A DNA stretch of 64,000 nt from CAVUPF01 sp963777915 (GCA_963777915.1 CAVZSH010000009.1:1-64000), one strand, 5' to 3'; positions 17,022-26,255 are shown, counted from the stretch's first letter. Translations and numbers: made by a program. Notes: generated from the letters alone by a model not told the origin.

Positions 17022-18403
17022 GGGCCCGTGGCCTTGCCGCGCTTGGCGCTCCGCGCCTTTCTCGCCGGCTTGGGCTTCGGCTTGAACGGCTGCAGGGCGT
17101 TGATGCTCGAGTAGCCGACCAGGTAGATGCGGCGCCCGTCGGAGATCACTGGTGTGTAGGTGCCGGTCTTGTAGTGAAAGACCTGGCGGCCGGTCTTCAT
17201 GTCATAACCGTTGGTCCCGCCGGTGGTGAACTCCGCCACGTAGACGATTTCACCGACGGCCGAGAGCGAGCCGATCACCTGCCCCCCGGCCGAGTGCGCC
17301 CAGCGCGTTTCGCCGTTCTTTGCGTTGAGCGCGTAGATGTTGCCGTCAAAGGAACCGATGTAGACGGTGGGCGGCGCGTGCTGGGTACTGGCCACAGTCG
17401 GGCCGGAGTAGACGTAGCCGCCGGTCGAGTGAGTCCAGGCGAGCGCCCCGTCCTTGAGGTCATAGCTGTAGATGCGTCCGTCGTTGTTGCCGGCATAGAC
17501 ACGGCCGAAGGCGATCGCCGGGGTCGAGTAGAACTCGCCCCCGCTACCGAACCCGTTACCGAGCGAGCCGCTCTGCCAGATCAGCTTGCCGGTGCCGGCG
17601 TCGACCGCGTTCATGTCGCCGCCGTAGTCACCGACGTAGAGGATCCCCTTGTAATAGGCGGGCGCCGCCTTGACCGGCCCGGCCAAGGTCGTCGCCCAGC
17701 GTTCGTGGCCGTTGCGGGTGCTGAGCGCGAAGAGCTGGCCGTCTTCGCAGCCGAAGTAGAGGGTGTCGCCCATCACCAGGGGTGAGGACTCCGCACGCCC
17801 CGGCAGTTCGCGCTTCCAGATCACCCTGCCGGTCCTCGCGTCGAGCTTCACCACGTGGCCGGGGACGAGGTTGACGATGTAGAGGCGTTCCTTGTAGTAG
17901 GTGGGGGAGGAGGCGTTGAGCAGGCCGATGCGGCGCTGCCACAGCACCTTGCCCGTGTTCGCGTCCAGCGCGAAGGCGGTGCCGTCGTTGTTGACCGCGT
18001 AAAGCTTGCCGTTGGCGTAGACCGGCGGAAACTCGAGCAGGGGGCGCTCCGTGTAGTGCCAGAGCAGGCGGTAAGGGGGCTTTACCCCCTTTGCCGGTAG
18101 GTAGCGGGTGCGAGCCGGGTTGAGGCCGAACATCGGCCAGTTGACCGTCTTCGCCTTCGGCTTGGGCGGCTTTTGCGGCTTGAAGGCGACGTTGGAGTTG
18201 TGAACGTCGGGTGGGCGCTTCAACAGCTCATAGCCAACGACGATGGCGGCCAGCAGCACGGCGGCGGCGAGCCCGAGGGCGATCGTCAGCCGCCGGTGCT
18301 CGCGCCACATCCGCTTGGGGTCGCGGGCGAGCTTCGCCAGCTGGCGCCACCGCCGGGCCCTCGGACCCTTCTTGGCGGCCGGAGAGTGATCCTTGCCGGT
18401 CAT
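17018..18403 (-). CDS. Membrane-anchored PQQ-type beta-propeller protein
   Basis: 461 residues. A basic cytoplasmic N-terminus and one membrane helix (LTIALGLAAAVLLAAIVVGYELL, about residues 40-62) are followed by an extracytoplasmic eight-bladed propeller. Its PQQ-like repeats are marked by recurring phrases such as LYAVNNDGTAFALDANTGKV, LYIVNLVPG...LDARTGRVIW, LYVGDYGGDMNAVDAGTG and VYIGSFDGNIYALNAKNG. The tail is lysine/arginine-rich. No active-site calcium or quinone residues of dehydrogenases are evident, so a BamB-like scaffold or glycan-binding role is more likely than catalysis. The gene converges on the GT39 gene. Proline/lysine-rich KPQKPPKPKAK links helix and propeller. Confidence 0.85.
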   Translation of the reverse strand: MTGKDHSPAAKKGPRARRWRQLAKLARDPKRMWREHRRLTIALGLAAAVLLAAIVVGYELLKRPPDVHNSNVAFKPQKPPKPKAKTVNWPMFGLNPARTRYLPAKGVKPPYRLLWHYTERPLLEFPPVYANGKLYAVNNDGTAFALDANTGKVLWQRRIGLLNASSPTYYKERLYIVNLVPGHVVKLDARTGRVIWKRELPGRAESSPLVMGDTLYFGCEDGQLFALSTRNGHERWATTLAGPVKAAPAYYKGILYVGDYGGDMNAVDAGTGKLIWQSGSLGNGFGSGGEFYSTPAIAFGRVYAGNNDGRIYSYDLKDGALAWTHSTGGYVYSGPTVASTQHAPPTVYIGSFDGNIYALNAKNGETRWAHSAGGQVIGSLSAVGEIVYVAEFTTGGTNGYDMKTGRQVFHYKTGTYTPVISDGRRIYLVGYSSINALQPFKPKPKPARKARSAKRGKATGP

Positions 18404-18685
18404 CTTGGGAGCCGGTCATGGTACGAGACGACCCTGAGAGCCCATCGGCCACGCGCCCCTCGGCCCGTTTCCCGTTCAGGAAGCCAGGACCGCCTTCTCC
18501 TCCGTCGTGCAGGTCGCGCCGCTGATCGTCTGGCTTTCACTGATCACGAGCCGGTTACCGGAGCCAGGCTCTCTTGTCCGGGGCCAGCCCCAATCCGCAG
18601 ATTGAAGAGACTGGTGTGAGACCCGCCTTCGCCTTCTCCGGAGCCCAGGCAGGCGGCGAACTCTGCGGCGCCGCGCGCCCGGCCG

Positions 18686-19132
18686 CTAGGCGCCGCTGGC
18701 CGCGGCGCGGCGCTCGGACTCGGCGACGATGCCGCTCAGCAGCCGTCCGACCGCCAGCCTCGCCACCGCCACCACGGCGGCGCCGCCGACCGGCAGGGTC
18801 GAGGTAGTGCGAACGGCGTAGGTGACCTTGGAGCCAGCGGGGGTCGGCTCCAATGCGACAGTGCCGACGTGGTCGCGCAGCGGCGCTCCGGAGAGCAGTC
18901 GGTAGGAGAAGCGGGTGGACGGCTGGAAGGCGATGACCTCCTCGCGCAGCGGCGGCCCAACCGAGTGCAGGACGCGGATCGCCCCCACCCCGTTCGGCGC
19001 CGGCTCCCCCTCGCGCTCCAGCTCCACCTTTCGGATCGGCGTGATATCCGCATAGCCCCGGTGGTCGGTGAGAACGTCGAAGACCACCTCGGGTGAAGCG
19101 GCAACCTCGCGCGTAAAGGTGAAGCTGGGCAT
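18686..19132 (-). CDS. SRPBCC (START/polyketide cyclase-like) family protein
   Basis: About 148 residues. It begins MPSFTFTREVAASPEVVFDVLTDHRGYADITP, the standard SRPBCC opening, with the long strands and a C-terminal helix (VARLAVGRLLSGIVAESERRA) closing the hydrophobic cavity. Members bind lipids or small ligands; many actinobacterial ones are uncharacterised. ATG 19132 is preferred to GTG 19159, which would overlap the upstream MBL-fold gene by 16 bases. It sits 11 bp after that gene on the same strand, so the two are probably co-transcribed and may share a metabolite, but nothing names it. Confidence 0.82.
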   Translation of the reverse strand: MPSFTFTREVAASPEVVFDVLTDHRGYADITPIRKVELEREGEPAPNGVGAIRVLHSVGPPLREEVIAFQPSTRFSYRLLSGAPLRDHVGTVALEPTPAGSKVTYAVRTTSTLPVGGAAVVAVARLAVGRLLSGIVAESERRAAASGA

Positions 19133-19143
19133 CGACGCGAAGG

Positions 19144-20145
19144 CTATACGGACCTCCACTGCTGTGGATCGGTCCCCTCCACTGCCGAAACCTCGTCGCG
19201 GATCGCGAGATGATCGATGCAGGAGAGGACGATCTGCAGGGCCCAGGCGCTGAGCGGCGAGTTGAGGTTCTCGGAACCGATGATCTCCCCGACCACCTCA
19301 AAGGCGGTCTTCTCCCCTGCGCCGAGCGCCTCACGCACTTTGCCAAGTAGCTCCTCGACCTGGCGCCGCGCCTCCGCAATCTTCGCCTCGGGATCACGGA
19401 AGGGGCGGCCGTGCCCCGGCAGGCAGAGGTCGACCTCGAGCGGCTCGACCTCCTCGAGGCTGCGCAGGAACTCGCCGACTGGGTCGGGGGTGTGGCCGTG
19501 GTCAAAGAAGAGGACAGTGCGGCCGAGAAGATGGTCGCCGGAGATCATCAGCCTGCGCTCAGGCTGATGCAGGACAACGTGGGAAGGCGCGTGCCCAGGC
19601 GTCTCGTGTACCTGCCAGGCGCCGAGGTCGGTCTCGACCTCCACTCCCGGCAGGAGGTCGCGGTCGGGCGATTTGATCGCATCGATCCCGGTCTCCTCGT
19701 CACCGCTGCGGGACTCGCGGTAGCGCTCCAACGCCGCGGCGGGCACGCCGCTTTGGCGGGCGACCTCAAGCCGCTGTTCAAGCGCCGCGGCGGGATCGTC
19801 GGCGAGCAGCCGGACGTGCTCCCAGGCGGGGTGCATCCACAGCTCGCAGCCGGCACCCTCGGTGATCGGCGCGGCGAGCCCGTAGTGGTCAGTGTGGGAG
19901 TGGGTGCAGACGAGGAGGTGGACGTCCTCGAGGCCGAAGCCAGCCTGGGCGAGGGCAAGGTCGAACTGGCGCAGGCGGTCGCGGCCACCGATCCCGGTGT
20001 CGATGAGGACGATGCCGCCCTCCGCGGCGAGCGCCCAGGCGTTGCCGTGCGGCACCCCCGGCCAAGGCAGCGGTAGGCGCAGGCGCCAAACTCCTGGCAG
20101 TACCCGCTCGGTGCGGGGCGCCTCGCGCTTCGTCTCGCCGCTCAT
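19144..20145 (-). CDS. MBL-fold metallo-hydrolase
   Basis: 333 residues with the metallo-beta-lactamase zinc motif CTHSHTDHYG (H-x-H-x-D-H, about residues 83-92), a third ligand in ETPGHAPSHVVLH, the bridging aspartate in MISGDHLLG, and the last histidine in CLPGHGRPF. A C-terminal helical domain of about 80 residues (AEARRQVEELLGKVREALG) is as in the LACTB2/glyoxalase II-like hydrolase group. ATG 20145 is preferred because GGAGGA is nine bases upstream; GTG 20151 is only three away. Likely a thioester or phosphoester hydrolase. It is co-directional with the SRPBCC gene downstream. Confidence 0.88.
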   Translation of the reverse strand: MSGETKREAPRTERVLPGVWRLRLPLPWPGVPHGNAWALAAEGGIVLIDTGIGGRDRLRQFDLALAQAGFGLEDVHLLVCTHSHTDHYGLAAPITEGAGCELWMHPAWEHVRLLADDPAAALEQRLEVARQSGVPAAALERYRESRSGDEETGIDAIKSPDRDLLPGVEVETDLGAWQVHETPGHAPSHVVLHQPERRLMISGDHLLGRTVLFFDHGHTPDPVGEFLRSLEEVEPLEVDLCLPGHGRPFRDPEAKIAEARRQVEELLGKVREALGAGEKTAFEVVGEIIGSENLNSPLSAWALQIVLSCIDHLAIRDEVSAVEGTDPQQWRSV

Positions 20146-20224
20146 AAGCACTGATCCTCCCAGGCCGGCCAGCCATCGGCGCGACGGGCGTCAACCGACG
20201 ATCGCTCCGTCCAGCGGCGCTCGC

Positions 20225-21064
20225 CTAGGGCGAGACGAAGGTGCTGGGATCGGGGCCGATGCGCTCGCCGGCGTCGAGTCGGCCGATCGCCGCCATCTCT
20301 TCCTCGTCCAGCTCGAAGTCGAAAAGGTCGAGGTTCTCGAGGATCCGCCCCGGGGTCACCGACTTGGGGATGGCGACATTGCCGAGCTGGAGGTGCCAGC
20401 GCAGGATCGCCTGCGCAGGGGCCTTATCGTGGCGGGCGGCGATCTCGGCAATCGTCTGATCGGAGAGCAGCTCACCCTGCGCTAGCGGGCTCCAGGCCTC
20501 GGTGGCGATGCCGTGCTCGGCGTGCCAGGCGCGCAGCTCGACCTGTTGGTGGCGGGGATGGAGCTCGACCTGGTTCACCGTCGGCCGGGTCTCGGTCTCG
20601 CGCTCCAGCCGCTTGAGATCCTCGATGCGGAAGTTCGAGACGCCGATCGTGCGGGCACCGCCCTCCGCGTGGATCCGCTCGAAGGCCCGCCAGGTCTCGA
20701 CGAAGCGATCCACCGAGGGCGCCGGCCAGTGGATCAGGTAGAGGTCGACGTAGTCGAACCCGAGCCGCTCGAGGCTGGCGTCGAAGGCGCTCAGGGTCGA
20801 GTCGAAGCCCTGCTCGGCGTTCCAGAGCTTGGTCGTGACGAAGACGTCCTCGCGGGGGAGCTCGGCGGCGGCGATCGCCTCCCCCACTCCCTTCTCGTTG
20901 CGGTAGGCGGCGGCGGTGTCAATGTGGCGATAGCCGACCGCCAGCGCCTCTTCGACCACGCGCCGGGTGTCCTCGGGCGGCACCTGAAAGACACCGAATC
21001 CGAGTTGGGGGATCCGGGTGCCGTCGTGGAGGGTGACGGTGGGGATGGAGATCGCATCAGCCAT
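20225..21064 (-). CDS. Aldo/keto reductase
   Basis: 279 residues, NADPH-dependent reductase of the AKR superfamily (2,5-diketo-gluconate reductase-like group). The catalytic tetrad is visible: Asp and Tyr in GYRHIDTAAAYRNE (about residues 44-57), Lys in FVTTKLWN, and His in LYLIHWPAP (about 107-115). The cofactor segment AIPKSVTPGRILEN is near the C-terminus. TIM-barrel length is normal. ATG at 21064 follows a GGAAGGAT-like site. Neighbours give no substrate; the MBL-fold gene lies 80 bp downstream on the same strand. Confidence 0.93.
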   Translation of the reverse strand: MADAISIPTVTLHDGTRIPQLGFGVFQVPPEDTRRVVEEALAVGYRHIDTAAAYRNEKGVGEAIAAAELPREDVFVTTKLWNAEQGFDSTLSAFDASLERLGFDYVDLYLIHWPAPSVDRFVETWRAFERIHAEGGARTIGVSNFRIEDLKRLERETETRPTVNQVELHPRHQQVELRAWHAEHGIATEAWSPLAQGELLSDQTIAEIAARHDKAPAQAILRWHLQLGNVAIPKSVTPGRILENLDLFDFELDEEEMAAIGRLDAGERIGPDPSTFVSP

Positions 21065-21134
21065 GGCATCCTTCCTGTATTGCTTCGATCTCGCGAGGCA
21101 GACGATTCTGCCCTCTGGGAGATGCGGAGCGGCC

Positions 21135-21308
21135 CTAGCTTGTCGCCAGGCCGATGGCGAGCAACGGGAAGGCGATCATTATGCCCAGGTAGGCGCCGAT
21201 TGCCGCGCCGGTCATGACCGTCGCAGTACGCGACCTGGCGCCGGAGATGACGCCAACCAAGAAGATGAACCCGGCGATCCCGAGGCCGATCCAAAAAACG
21301 GGGGGCAT
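21135..21308 (-). CDS. Small two-helix membrane protein
   Basis: 57 residues from ATG 21308: PPVFWIGLGIAGFIFLVGVISGARSR forms one helix, and TATVMTGAAIGAYLGIMIAFPLLAIGLATS the second. The loop has arginines, putting it probably in the cytoplasm. Upstream codons in the same frame are not protein-like. It is divergent from the Vps62-like gene across 72 bp. No family is recognised. Confidence 0.6.
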   Translation of the reverse strand: MPPVFWIGLGIAGFIFLVGVISGARSRTATVMTGAAIGAYLGIMIAFPLLAIGLATS

Positions 21309-21380
21309 GAGAAAAGCGAGATTATCGAAACCGCCCCCCGACCAGGCATCCGCGGGCGGCGCTGCTACGTTGGCCCGGTG

Positions 21381-23330
21381 ATGGCCCGGCGCCGTCTGTC
21401 GCTCCTGGTCGCGACGATCGCGGCGCTCTGGCTGCCCCCAGCGGCGCTTGCCGCGACGGGTAGCCCAGCGCAACGGCTGGTCGATGCCTACTCGCCGATC
21501 CTGATGCTGCGCGCCCAGGAGGACCCGCCCTGCGACACCTCCGAGGAGCAATACCAGCCAACCGCGGTGAGCACGGTGCTCGGCAACCCGGCGGTGAAGC
21601 TGACCGAGGCGCTTCCGGGCAGGGGCAACGTGGTGGTGAAGAGGGCGCCGAGCGCGGCGGACATCGCGGGGCGCGGCGAGCGCTTCTACCTCGACCTCCC
21701 CGGCGACCCGCTCGGTGACACCTGCGTCTATGCCAGGGACTTCGCCGCGCTAAAGCGCGAGGGTAAGGCACCGGCCGTCACCTACGCCCACATCGCCCGC
21801 CAGGCGGGGCGCCCGGGCCTGGTCGTGCAGTACTGGTTCTTTTGGTACTTCAACCAGTTCAACAACGTCCACGAGGGTGACTGGGAGGGGATGCAGATCG
21901 CCTTCGAAGCTCCGAACGCGCGGGCGGCATTGGCCGGCGGACCAAACGAGATGGTCCTCTTCCAGCACGGTGGCGGTGAGACCGCCGGCTGGGAAGACGG
22001 CAAGGTCCAAAAGGAAGGGACCCACCCCGTCGTCTATCCCGCCGCCGGCTCCCACGCGACCTTCTATGACTCCGCGATCTACGTCGAGAACGGTCAGGAC
22101 GGCTCGGGACTCGGCTGCGACAACACGACCGAACCGCTGCGCCGCCTCGTCGTGCAGCCGCTGCTCGTTCCCAATCACCCGAGCGCCAAAGGCCGCTTTA
22201 AGTGGCTCACCTACACCGGCCACTGGGGGCAGAGGGAGAAGGGCTTCAACAACGGGCCAACCGGGCCGGCGACCAAGACACAGTGGCGGGAACCGTTCAC
22301 CTGGATGGAAGGGCAGCGGTCGACCAGCCCACGGCTCCCAGGCGGCTCGGTGCTCGGACCGGCGGTCACCGGCGCCTTCTGCGGAGCGGTCGCGACGGCC
22401 TCGATATTCGTCAACCTCGAGGCGAAGTCGCGCCTCGCCGCGATTCTCGCGATCCTCGGCATCACGGCGGCCCTCGCCCTCTTCGTAGGAGTGACGAAGT
22501 GGTCCCCAGTGGAGCTCGACAGGCTGCGGCGGCGGCGGGCCTTCGGCCAGCTGGTCCGCGCAGCCCGGCAGCTCTACGGCCGACATTGGCGCTCCCTGGT
22601 CCCGATCGGGCTGACCGCGATCCCGATCGTCGGTGCGGTGGAGGCTGTGAAGACGCTCCTCACGGGCGGAGGCGAAGGACGGCGAATCGACGGGTCGGCC
22701 GGCCTCTCGGGCTTGCACCTGGCGCTCGGCGATCTGATTGATTGGCTCGGAAAGCCGATCGCCTCGGCGGTCGTTGCAGCAGTCGTGATCGTCTTCGTGA
22801 GGTTGCTTGTCGAGGGCGGCGCATCCGGGCTCATCGCCGCCTACCGCGGAATGGTGAGGCGCTTCTGGCGGGTGGTGACAGCCCAACTGCTGGTGACCTT
22901 GGGCGTGACCCTGATGGGGATCACCGTGATCGGCCTGCCCTTCGCCGTCTGGAAGTACGTCGGCTGGCAGTTCGTCCAGCAGGAGATCCTTTTTGAGGAC
23001 AAGCCGCTGCGCGAGGCGTTCCGCGGCAGCTCGCGGCTGGTCAGTGGCCGCTGGTGGCACACCGTCCGCGTCGCCGGCTTTCTCTGGTTACTCAGCGTCA
23101 TCGCCGGTCCGGTGCTCGGCTTCGCGCTGATCTTCGCCAACCTCTCGTTGTTTTGGATCAACGTCTTCGGCTCGGTCGTCTTCGCGCTGCTGGTCCCCTA
23201 CGTTGCGCTCGGCCACACGCTCCTGTACTTCGACCTGGCGGCGCGGGCCGAGGAAGCGGCGGCAAACCCGAACCGGCGGCGGCGATGGCCGAGGCGATCG
23301 CTCAGACAGCCCGCCGGCGCCGAGGTCTGA
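21381..23330 (+). CDS. Secreted Vps62-like domain fused to a multi-spanning membrane domain
   Basis: About 649 residues. A signal peptide (RRRLSLLVATIAALWLPPAALAA) is followed by an extracytoplasmic domain of about 330 residues with Vps62-family hallmarks: VVQYWFFWYFNQFNNVHEGDWEGMQ and YPAAGSHATFYDSAIYV. Beyond residue 335 come a hydrophobic hairpin and about six membrane helices with ARG-rich cytoplasmic loops (TKWSPVELDRLRRRRAFGQ, QEILFEDKPLREAFRGSSRLV), resembling glycerophosphoryl-type membrane domains. ATG 21381 is chosen; GTG 21378 is one codon earlier. Vps62 homologues are poorly characterised. The fusion suggests an envelope sensor or lipid/polymer handling protein, an inference only. 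Confidence 0.82.
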   Translation: MARRRLSLLVATIAALWLPPAALAATGSPAQRLVDAYSPILMLRAQEDPPCDTSEEQYQPTAVSTVLGNPAVKLTEALPGRGNVVVKRAPSAADIAGRGERFYLDLPGDPLGDTCVYARDFAALKREGKAPAVTYAHIARQAGRPGLVVQYWFFWYFNQFNNVHEGDWEGMQIAFEAPNARAALAGGPNEMVLFQHGGGETAGWEDGKVQKEGTHPVVYPAAGSHATFYDSAIYVENGQDGSGLGCDNTTEPLRRLVVQPLLVPNHPSAKGRFKWLTYTGHWGQREKGFNNGPTGPATKTQWREPFTWMEGQRSTSPRLPGGSVLGPAVTGAFCGAVATASIFVNLEAKSRLAAILAILGITAALALFVGVTKWSPVELDRLRRRRAFGQLVRAARQLYGRHWRSLVPIGLTAIPIVGAVEAVKTLLTGGGEGRRIDGSAGLSGLHLALGDLIDWLGKPIASAVVAAVVIVFVRLLVEGGASGLIAAYRGMVRRFWRVVTAQLLVTLGVTLMGITVIGLPFAVWKYVGWQFVQQEILFEDKPLREAFRGSSRLVSGRWWHTVRVAGFLWLLSVIAGPVLGFALIFANLSLFWINVFGSVVFALLVPYVALGHTLLYFDLAARAEEAAANPNRRRRWPRRSLRQPAGAEV

Positions 23331-23637
23331 GCCGGGGAAAACCGCCGAGGGCGCGCATCCACTCGAGGCTGGCGTTCCCGAGCTCAAGTTGCAAAAGCCG
23401 CTCACCGCGCTCATGTAATAGAGAGGCCGGCGGCACCAGGCAGATCACCGTCGCGAGCATCGCCACCCCCGACCCAAGCGCCGCCATGGCGGACTCTGGT
23501 GCCCGCTCAAAACGATCACGCAACGCGGCTGCACAGAGCCGCTAAGCAACGCTTGAGAGCCTCTTTACGCAGCTCACATCTTTCTCGCTGCGGCACCGCT
23601 TCGATGATCGCGCGGGCCGAGCGGATAGGTTGCGGAC
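23331..23637. other. Intergenic region; possible minus-strand small membrane frame
   Basis: A minus-strand frame (23302-23523) encodes a hydrophobic stretch, AALGSGVAMLATVICLVPPASLL, but overlaps the end of the Vps62-like gene and has no clear ribosome site. I do not call it. The rest probably holds the promoter of the phosphoesterase gene. Confidence 0.35.
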
Positions 23638-24234
23638 GTGAGGCTGCTCGCCTTCAGCGACCTGCACCGGGACTTGGGGCAGGCGGCCACCCTGGTCGAG
23701 ATGTCAGCCGACGCCGACGTGGTGATCGGGGCGGGCGACTTCGCCTCGATCCACGAGGGGCTGACAGAGACGATCGCAGCCTTGGCGGCGATCGAGAGGC
23801 CAACCGTGCTGGTGCCGGGCAACAACGAGACCGTCGAGGCCCTGCGCGAGGCGGCGTCCGGGTGGGAGGCGGCGACGGTCCTGCACGGGGAGGGCACGAC
23901 GATCGAGGGGGTCGAGTTCTTCGGCCTCGGAGCCGGGGTGCCGCTCACCCCCTGGGACTGGAGCTTTGACCTCGACGAGGAGGCCGCCGCCAAGATGCTC
24001 GCCCCCTGCCCGCCCGGCGCGGTCCTCGTCCTGCATTCACCGCCGAAGGGCCACTGCGACGCCAACGGCACCGGCATGCACTTCGGCAGCGAGGCGTTGC
24101 TGCGGATGATCGAGGAGAAACGCCCCCGACTCGCCGTCTGCGGCCACATCCATGAGTCATGGGGCTGTGAGAGCCAGATTGGCACCACCCCCCTCCACAA
24201 TCTTGGCCCCTCCGGCCTGCTGGTCAATATCTAG
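23638..24234 (+). CDS. Calcineurin-like metallophosphoesterase
   Basis: 198 residues with all five family motifs: FSDLHRDL (residues 6-13, D-x-H), GAGDF (about 31-35), PGNNE (about 59-63), VLHSPPKGHCD (His) and CGHIHES (G-H-x-H, near residue 170). This is the small single-domain YfcE-like class, which hydrolyses phosphodiesters or dinucleotide-type substrates with two metals. Start is GTG at 23638. It is followed six bases later by the MFS gene, so the two are probably one transcript, although no functional link is obvious. Confidence 0.88.
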   Translation: MRLLAFSDLHRDLGQAATLVEMSADADVVIGAGDFASIHEGLTETIAALAAIERPTVLVPGNNETVEALREAASGWEAATVLHGEGTTIEGVEFFGLGAGVPLTPWDWSFDLDEEAAAKMLAPCPPGAVLVLHSPPKGHCDANGTGMHFGSEALLRMIEEKRPRLAVCGHIHESWGCESQIGTTPLHNLGPSGLLVNI

Positions 24235-24240
24235 GCCTCG

Positions 24241-25821
24241 ATGGAGTCGAGCAGCCCAAAGCGCGCGGGCCTCGTCCTCTCGGCGCTGATCCTGGTCGCC
24301 GCCGTCGCCAACCTCAACCTGGCGGTGGCGAACGTCGCCCTGCCGGACATCGGCAAGGCGTTCAGCGCCGGCCAGACGACGCTCAACCTGGTCGCCGTCG
24401 GCTACTCGCTCGGCCTTGCGACCTCGGTGCTCTATCTCGGCGCGCTCGGCGACCGCTACGGGCGCAAGCTGATGCTGCTGCTCGGCATGGGGCTCTCGAT
24501 CCCGGCCTCTTTGCTCGCCGGATTCGCGCCCTCGATCGGCGTCCTCTTCGTCGCCCGCCTGCTCGGCGGCGTCGCCGCCGGCATGGCTTTCCCGACCACG
24601 CTGGCGCTGATCACGGCGCTGTGGTCAGGAGCGGCCCGCACCAAATCGATCGCCCTGTGGTCGGCGATCGGCGGCGCGATCGCCTCGCTCGGCCCGCTGC
24701 TCTCCGGCGCCCTGCTCGAGCACTTCGCCTGGGGCTCGGTCTTCTTCATCACCCTGCCGCTGGCCCTGCTCGCCCTGATCATGGCGTGGCGCCTCGTCCC
24801 CGCCCACGTCAACGAGACGACGGAGGCGGTCGACAACTTCGGCGGCATCCTCTCGATCCTCTTGATCGCCGCTCTGGTGCTGGGGATCAATATCGCCCCG
24901 GTGCCGGGCAAGGGAACGCTTGCGATCGGGCTCGGGGTCATCGCGATCGCCGCGACGGCGGCCTTCGTCATCCGCCAGCGCCGCGCCCACTCGCCGCTTT
25001 ATGACCTCGAGGTGGCCGGGAGGCGCACCTTCTGGGTCGCGGCCTGCGCCGGGATCATCGTCTTCGGCTCGCTGATGGGGGCGATGTTCATCGGCCAGCA
25101 GTTCCTCCAGAACGTGCTCGACTACTCGACTCTGGATTCCGGGCTGGCGATCCTGCCGGCGGCGGCGCTGATGGTGGTGGTCGCGCCGCGCTCAGCCAAG
25201 CTGGTCGAGGCGCGCGGCGCCCGCTTCACCCTGCTGATCGGCTACGCGTTCTGCGTGCTCGGCTTCCTGACCATGCTGCTGCTCTGGAAGGACGGCATCC
25301 CCTACTGGAAGGTCGGCCTCGGCTACGCCTTTATCGGAATCGGGGTCGGCTTCGCCGGGACCCCGGCCTCGCACTCGCTGACCGGCTCGGTGCCGGTCAC
25401 CCGCGCCGGGATGGCGTCGGGCACCGCCGACCTGCAGCGTGACCTCGGCGGCGCGATTATGCAGTCGATCTTCGGCGCCCTGCTCACCGCCGGCTACGCG
25501 GCGGCTGCCAGCGCCGCAATCGCCTCCTCCCCCCAGGGCGCCAAGGTCACCGAAAACGTCGAAGGCGAGTTGACCAAGTCCTTCTCCAGTGCCGCCGACA
25601 CGGCCTCCCAGTACCCCCGCTACAGCAGCCAGATCATCGCCGCGGCGAAGACCTCCTTCCTGCAGGGCGACAAGTGGGCCTACACGGCCGGCATCATCGC
25701 CATCTTGCTCGGCACCACCCTGGTCTTCTTCTGCTTCCCAGGGCGCGATGAGGAGCGCCGCCTGCTCGAGCGCTATCACGACGAGGACGTCGCGCCGGAG
25801 CCGGCAATCGCCGCGAGCTGA
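24241..25821 (+). CDS. MFS transporter, DHA2 family (14 helices)
   Basis: 526 residues with about fourteen membrane segments. The drug:H+ antiporter-2 signature is near the N-terminus (LNLAVANVALPDIGKAFSA, about residues 22-40), and the loop 2-3 motif LGDRYGRKLMLLLG (about 72-85) is the MFS motif A. Motif C-like WSAIGGAIASLGPLLSGALLEHFAWG follows. An external loop between the last helices carries KVTENVEGELTKSFSSAADTASQYPRYS. Probably a proton-driven efflux pump for toxic compounds. It starts six bases after the phosphoesterase stop and ends eight bases before the cupin, so all three are likely co-transcribed. Confidence 0.9.
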   Translation: MESSSPKRAGLVLSALILVAAVANLNLAVANVALPDIGKAFSAGQTTLNLVAVGYSLGLATSVLYLGALGDRYGRKLMLLLGMGLSIPASLLAGFAPSIGVLFVARLLGGVAAGMAFPTTLALITALWSGAARTKSIALWSAIGGAIASLGPLLSGALLEHFAWGSVFFITLPLALLALIMAWRLVPAHVNETTEAVDNFGGILSILLIAALVLGINIAPVPGKGTLAIGLGVIAIAATAAFVIRQRRAHSPLYDLEVAGRRTFWVAACAGIIVFGSLMGAMFIGQQFLQNVLDYSTLDSGLAILPAAALMVVVAPRSAKLVEARGARFTLLIGYAFCVLGFLTMLLLWKDGIPYWKVGLGYAFIGIGVGFAGTPASHSLTGSVPVTRAGMASGTADLQRDLGGAIMQSIFGALLTAGYAAAASAAIASSPQGAKVTENVEGELTKSFSSAADTASQYPRYSSQIIAAAKTSFLQGDKWAYTAGIIAILLGTTLVFFCFPGRDEERRLLERYHDEDVAPEPAIAAS

Positions 25822-25829
25822 GGATCGCC

Positions 25830-26255
25830 GTGGCCTTCCGTCACTTAACAGCAGCGGAGTTCCACTGGCGACCGTCAAACCAGATGTCGGTGCTCAACAC
25901 CGACATCGCAAAGCAGCTTGAAGCGCGGAACCTCGGCGCCCGGCTCTGGCGGCTGAAGCCCAGCCAGGTCTCGACCAGGCACCGCCACCGCGACCAGGAA
26001 GAGCTCTACCTGCTGCTAGAGGGCAAGGGGCGGGTGCGGGTCGATGGCGAGGTCCTTTCCCTCGAGCCGCTTGACTGCCTCCTGGTCGAGCCTGGCTCAG
26101 TGCGCCAGCTCTTCAACGACACTGGCGCCGAGCAGCTCTGGCTCATTGTCGGGGCCCCTCCGGAGCTGGCGAACACGCTGGAGATGAGCGCGGAGCGCCT
26201 GGCAGAGATCTACCCCGACGGTCCACGGGCGATGCCGCCCGAGCTGAGCGAGTAG
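25830..26255 (+). CDS. Cupin-domain protein
   Basis: 141 residues from GTG 25830. The cupin motif 1 is STRHRHRDQEELYLLLEGKGRVRVDGE (histidines and glutamate for metal binding, about residues 50-76) and motif 2 lies around LVEPGSVRQLFNDTGAEQLWLIVGAP. A C-terminal tail contains the AEIYPDGPRAMPPE segment. Single-domain cupins may be isomerases, dioxygenases or ligand sensors; nothing here decides. It lies eight bases after the MFS stop, so it is probably co-expressed with the exporter. Confidence 0.85.
   Translation: MAFRHLTAAEFHWRPSNQMSVLNTDIAKQLEARNLGARLWRLKPSQVSTRHRHRDQEELYLLLEGKGRVRVDGEVLSLEPLDCLLVEPGSVRQLFNDTGAEQLWLIVGAPPELANTLEMSAERLAEIYPDGPRAMPPELSE

Noticed and set aside
23302..23523. 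Minus-strand small hydrophobic frame
   Set aside because: Overlaps the end of a well-supported gene and lacks a ribosome site; hydrophobicity alone is weak.
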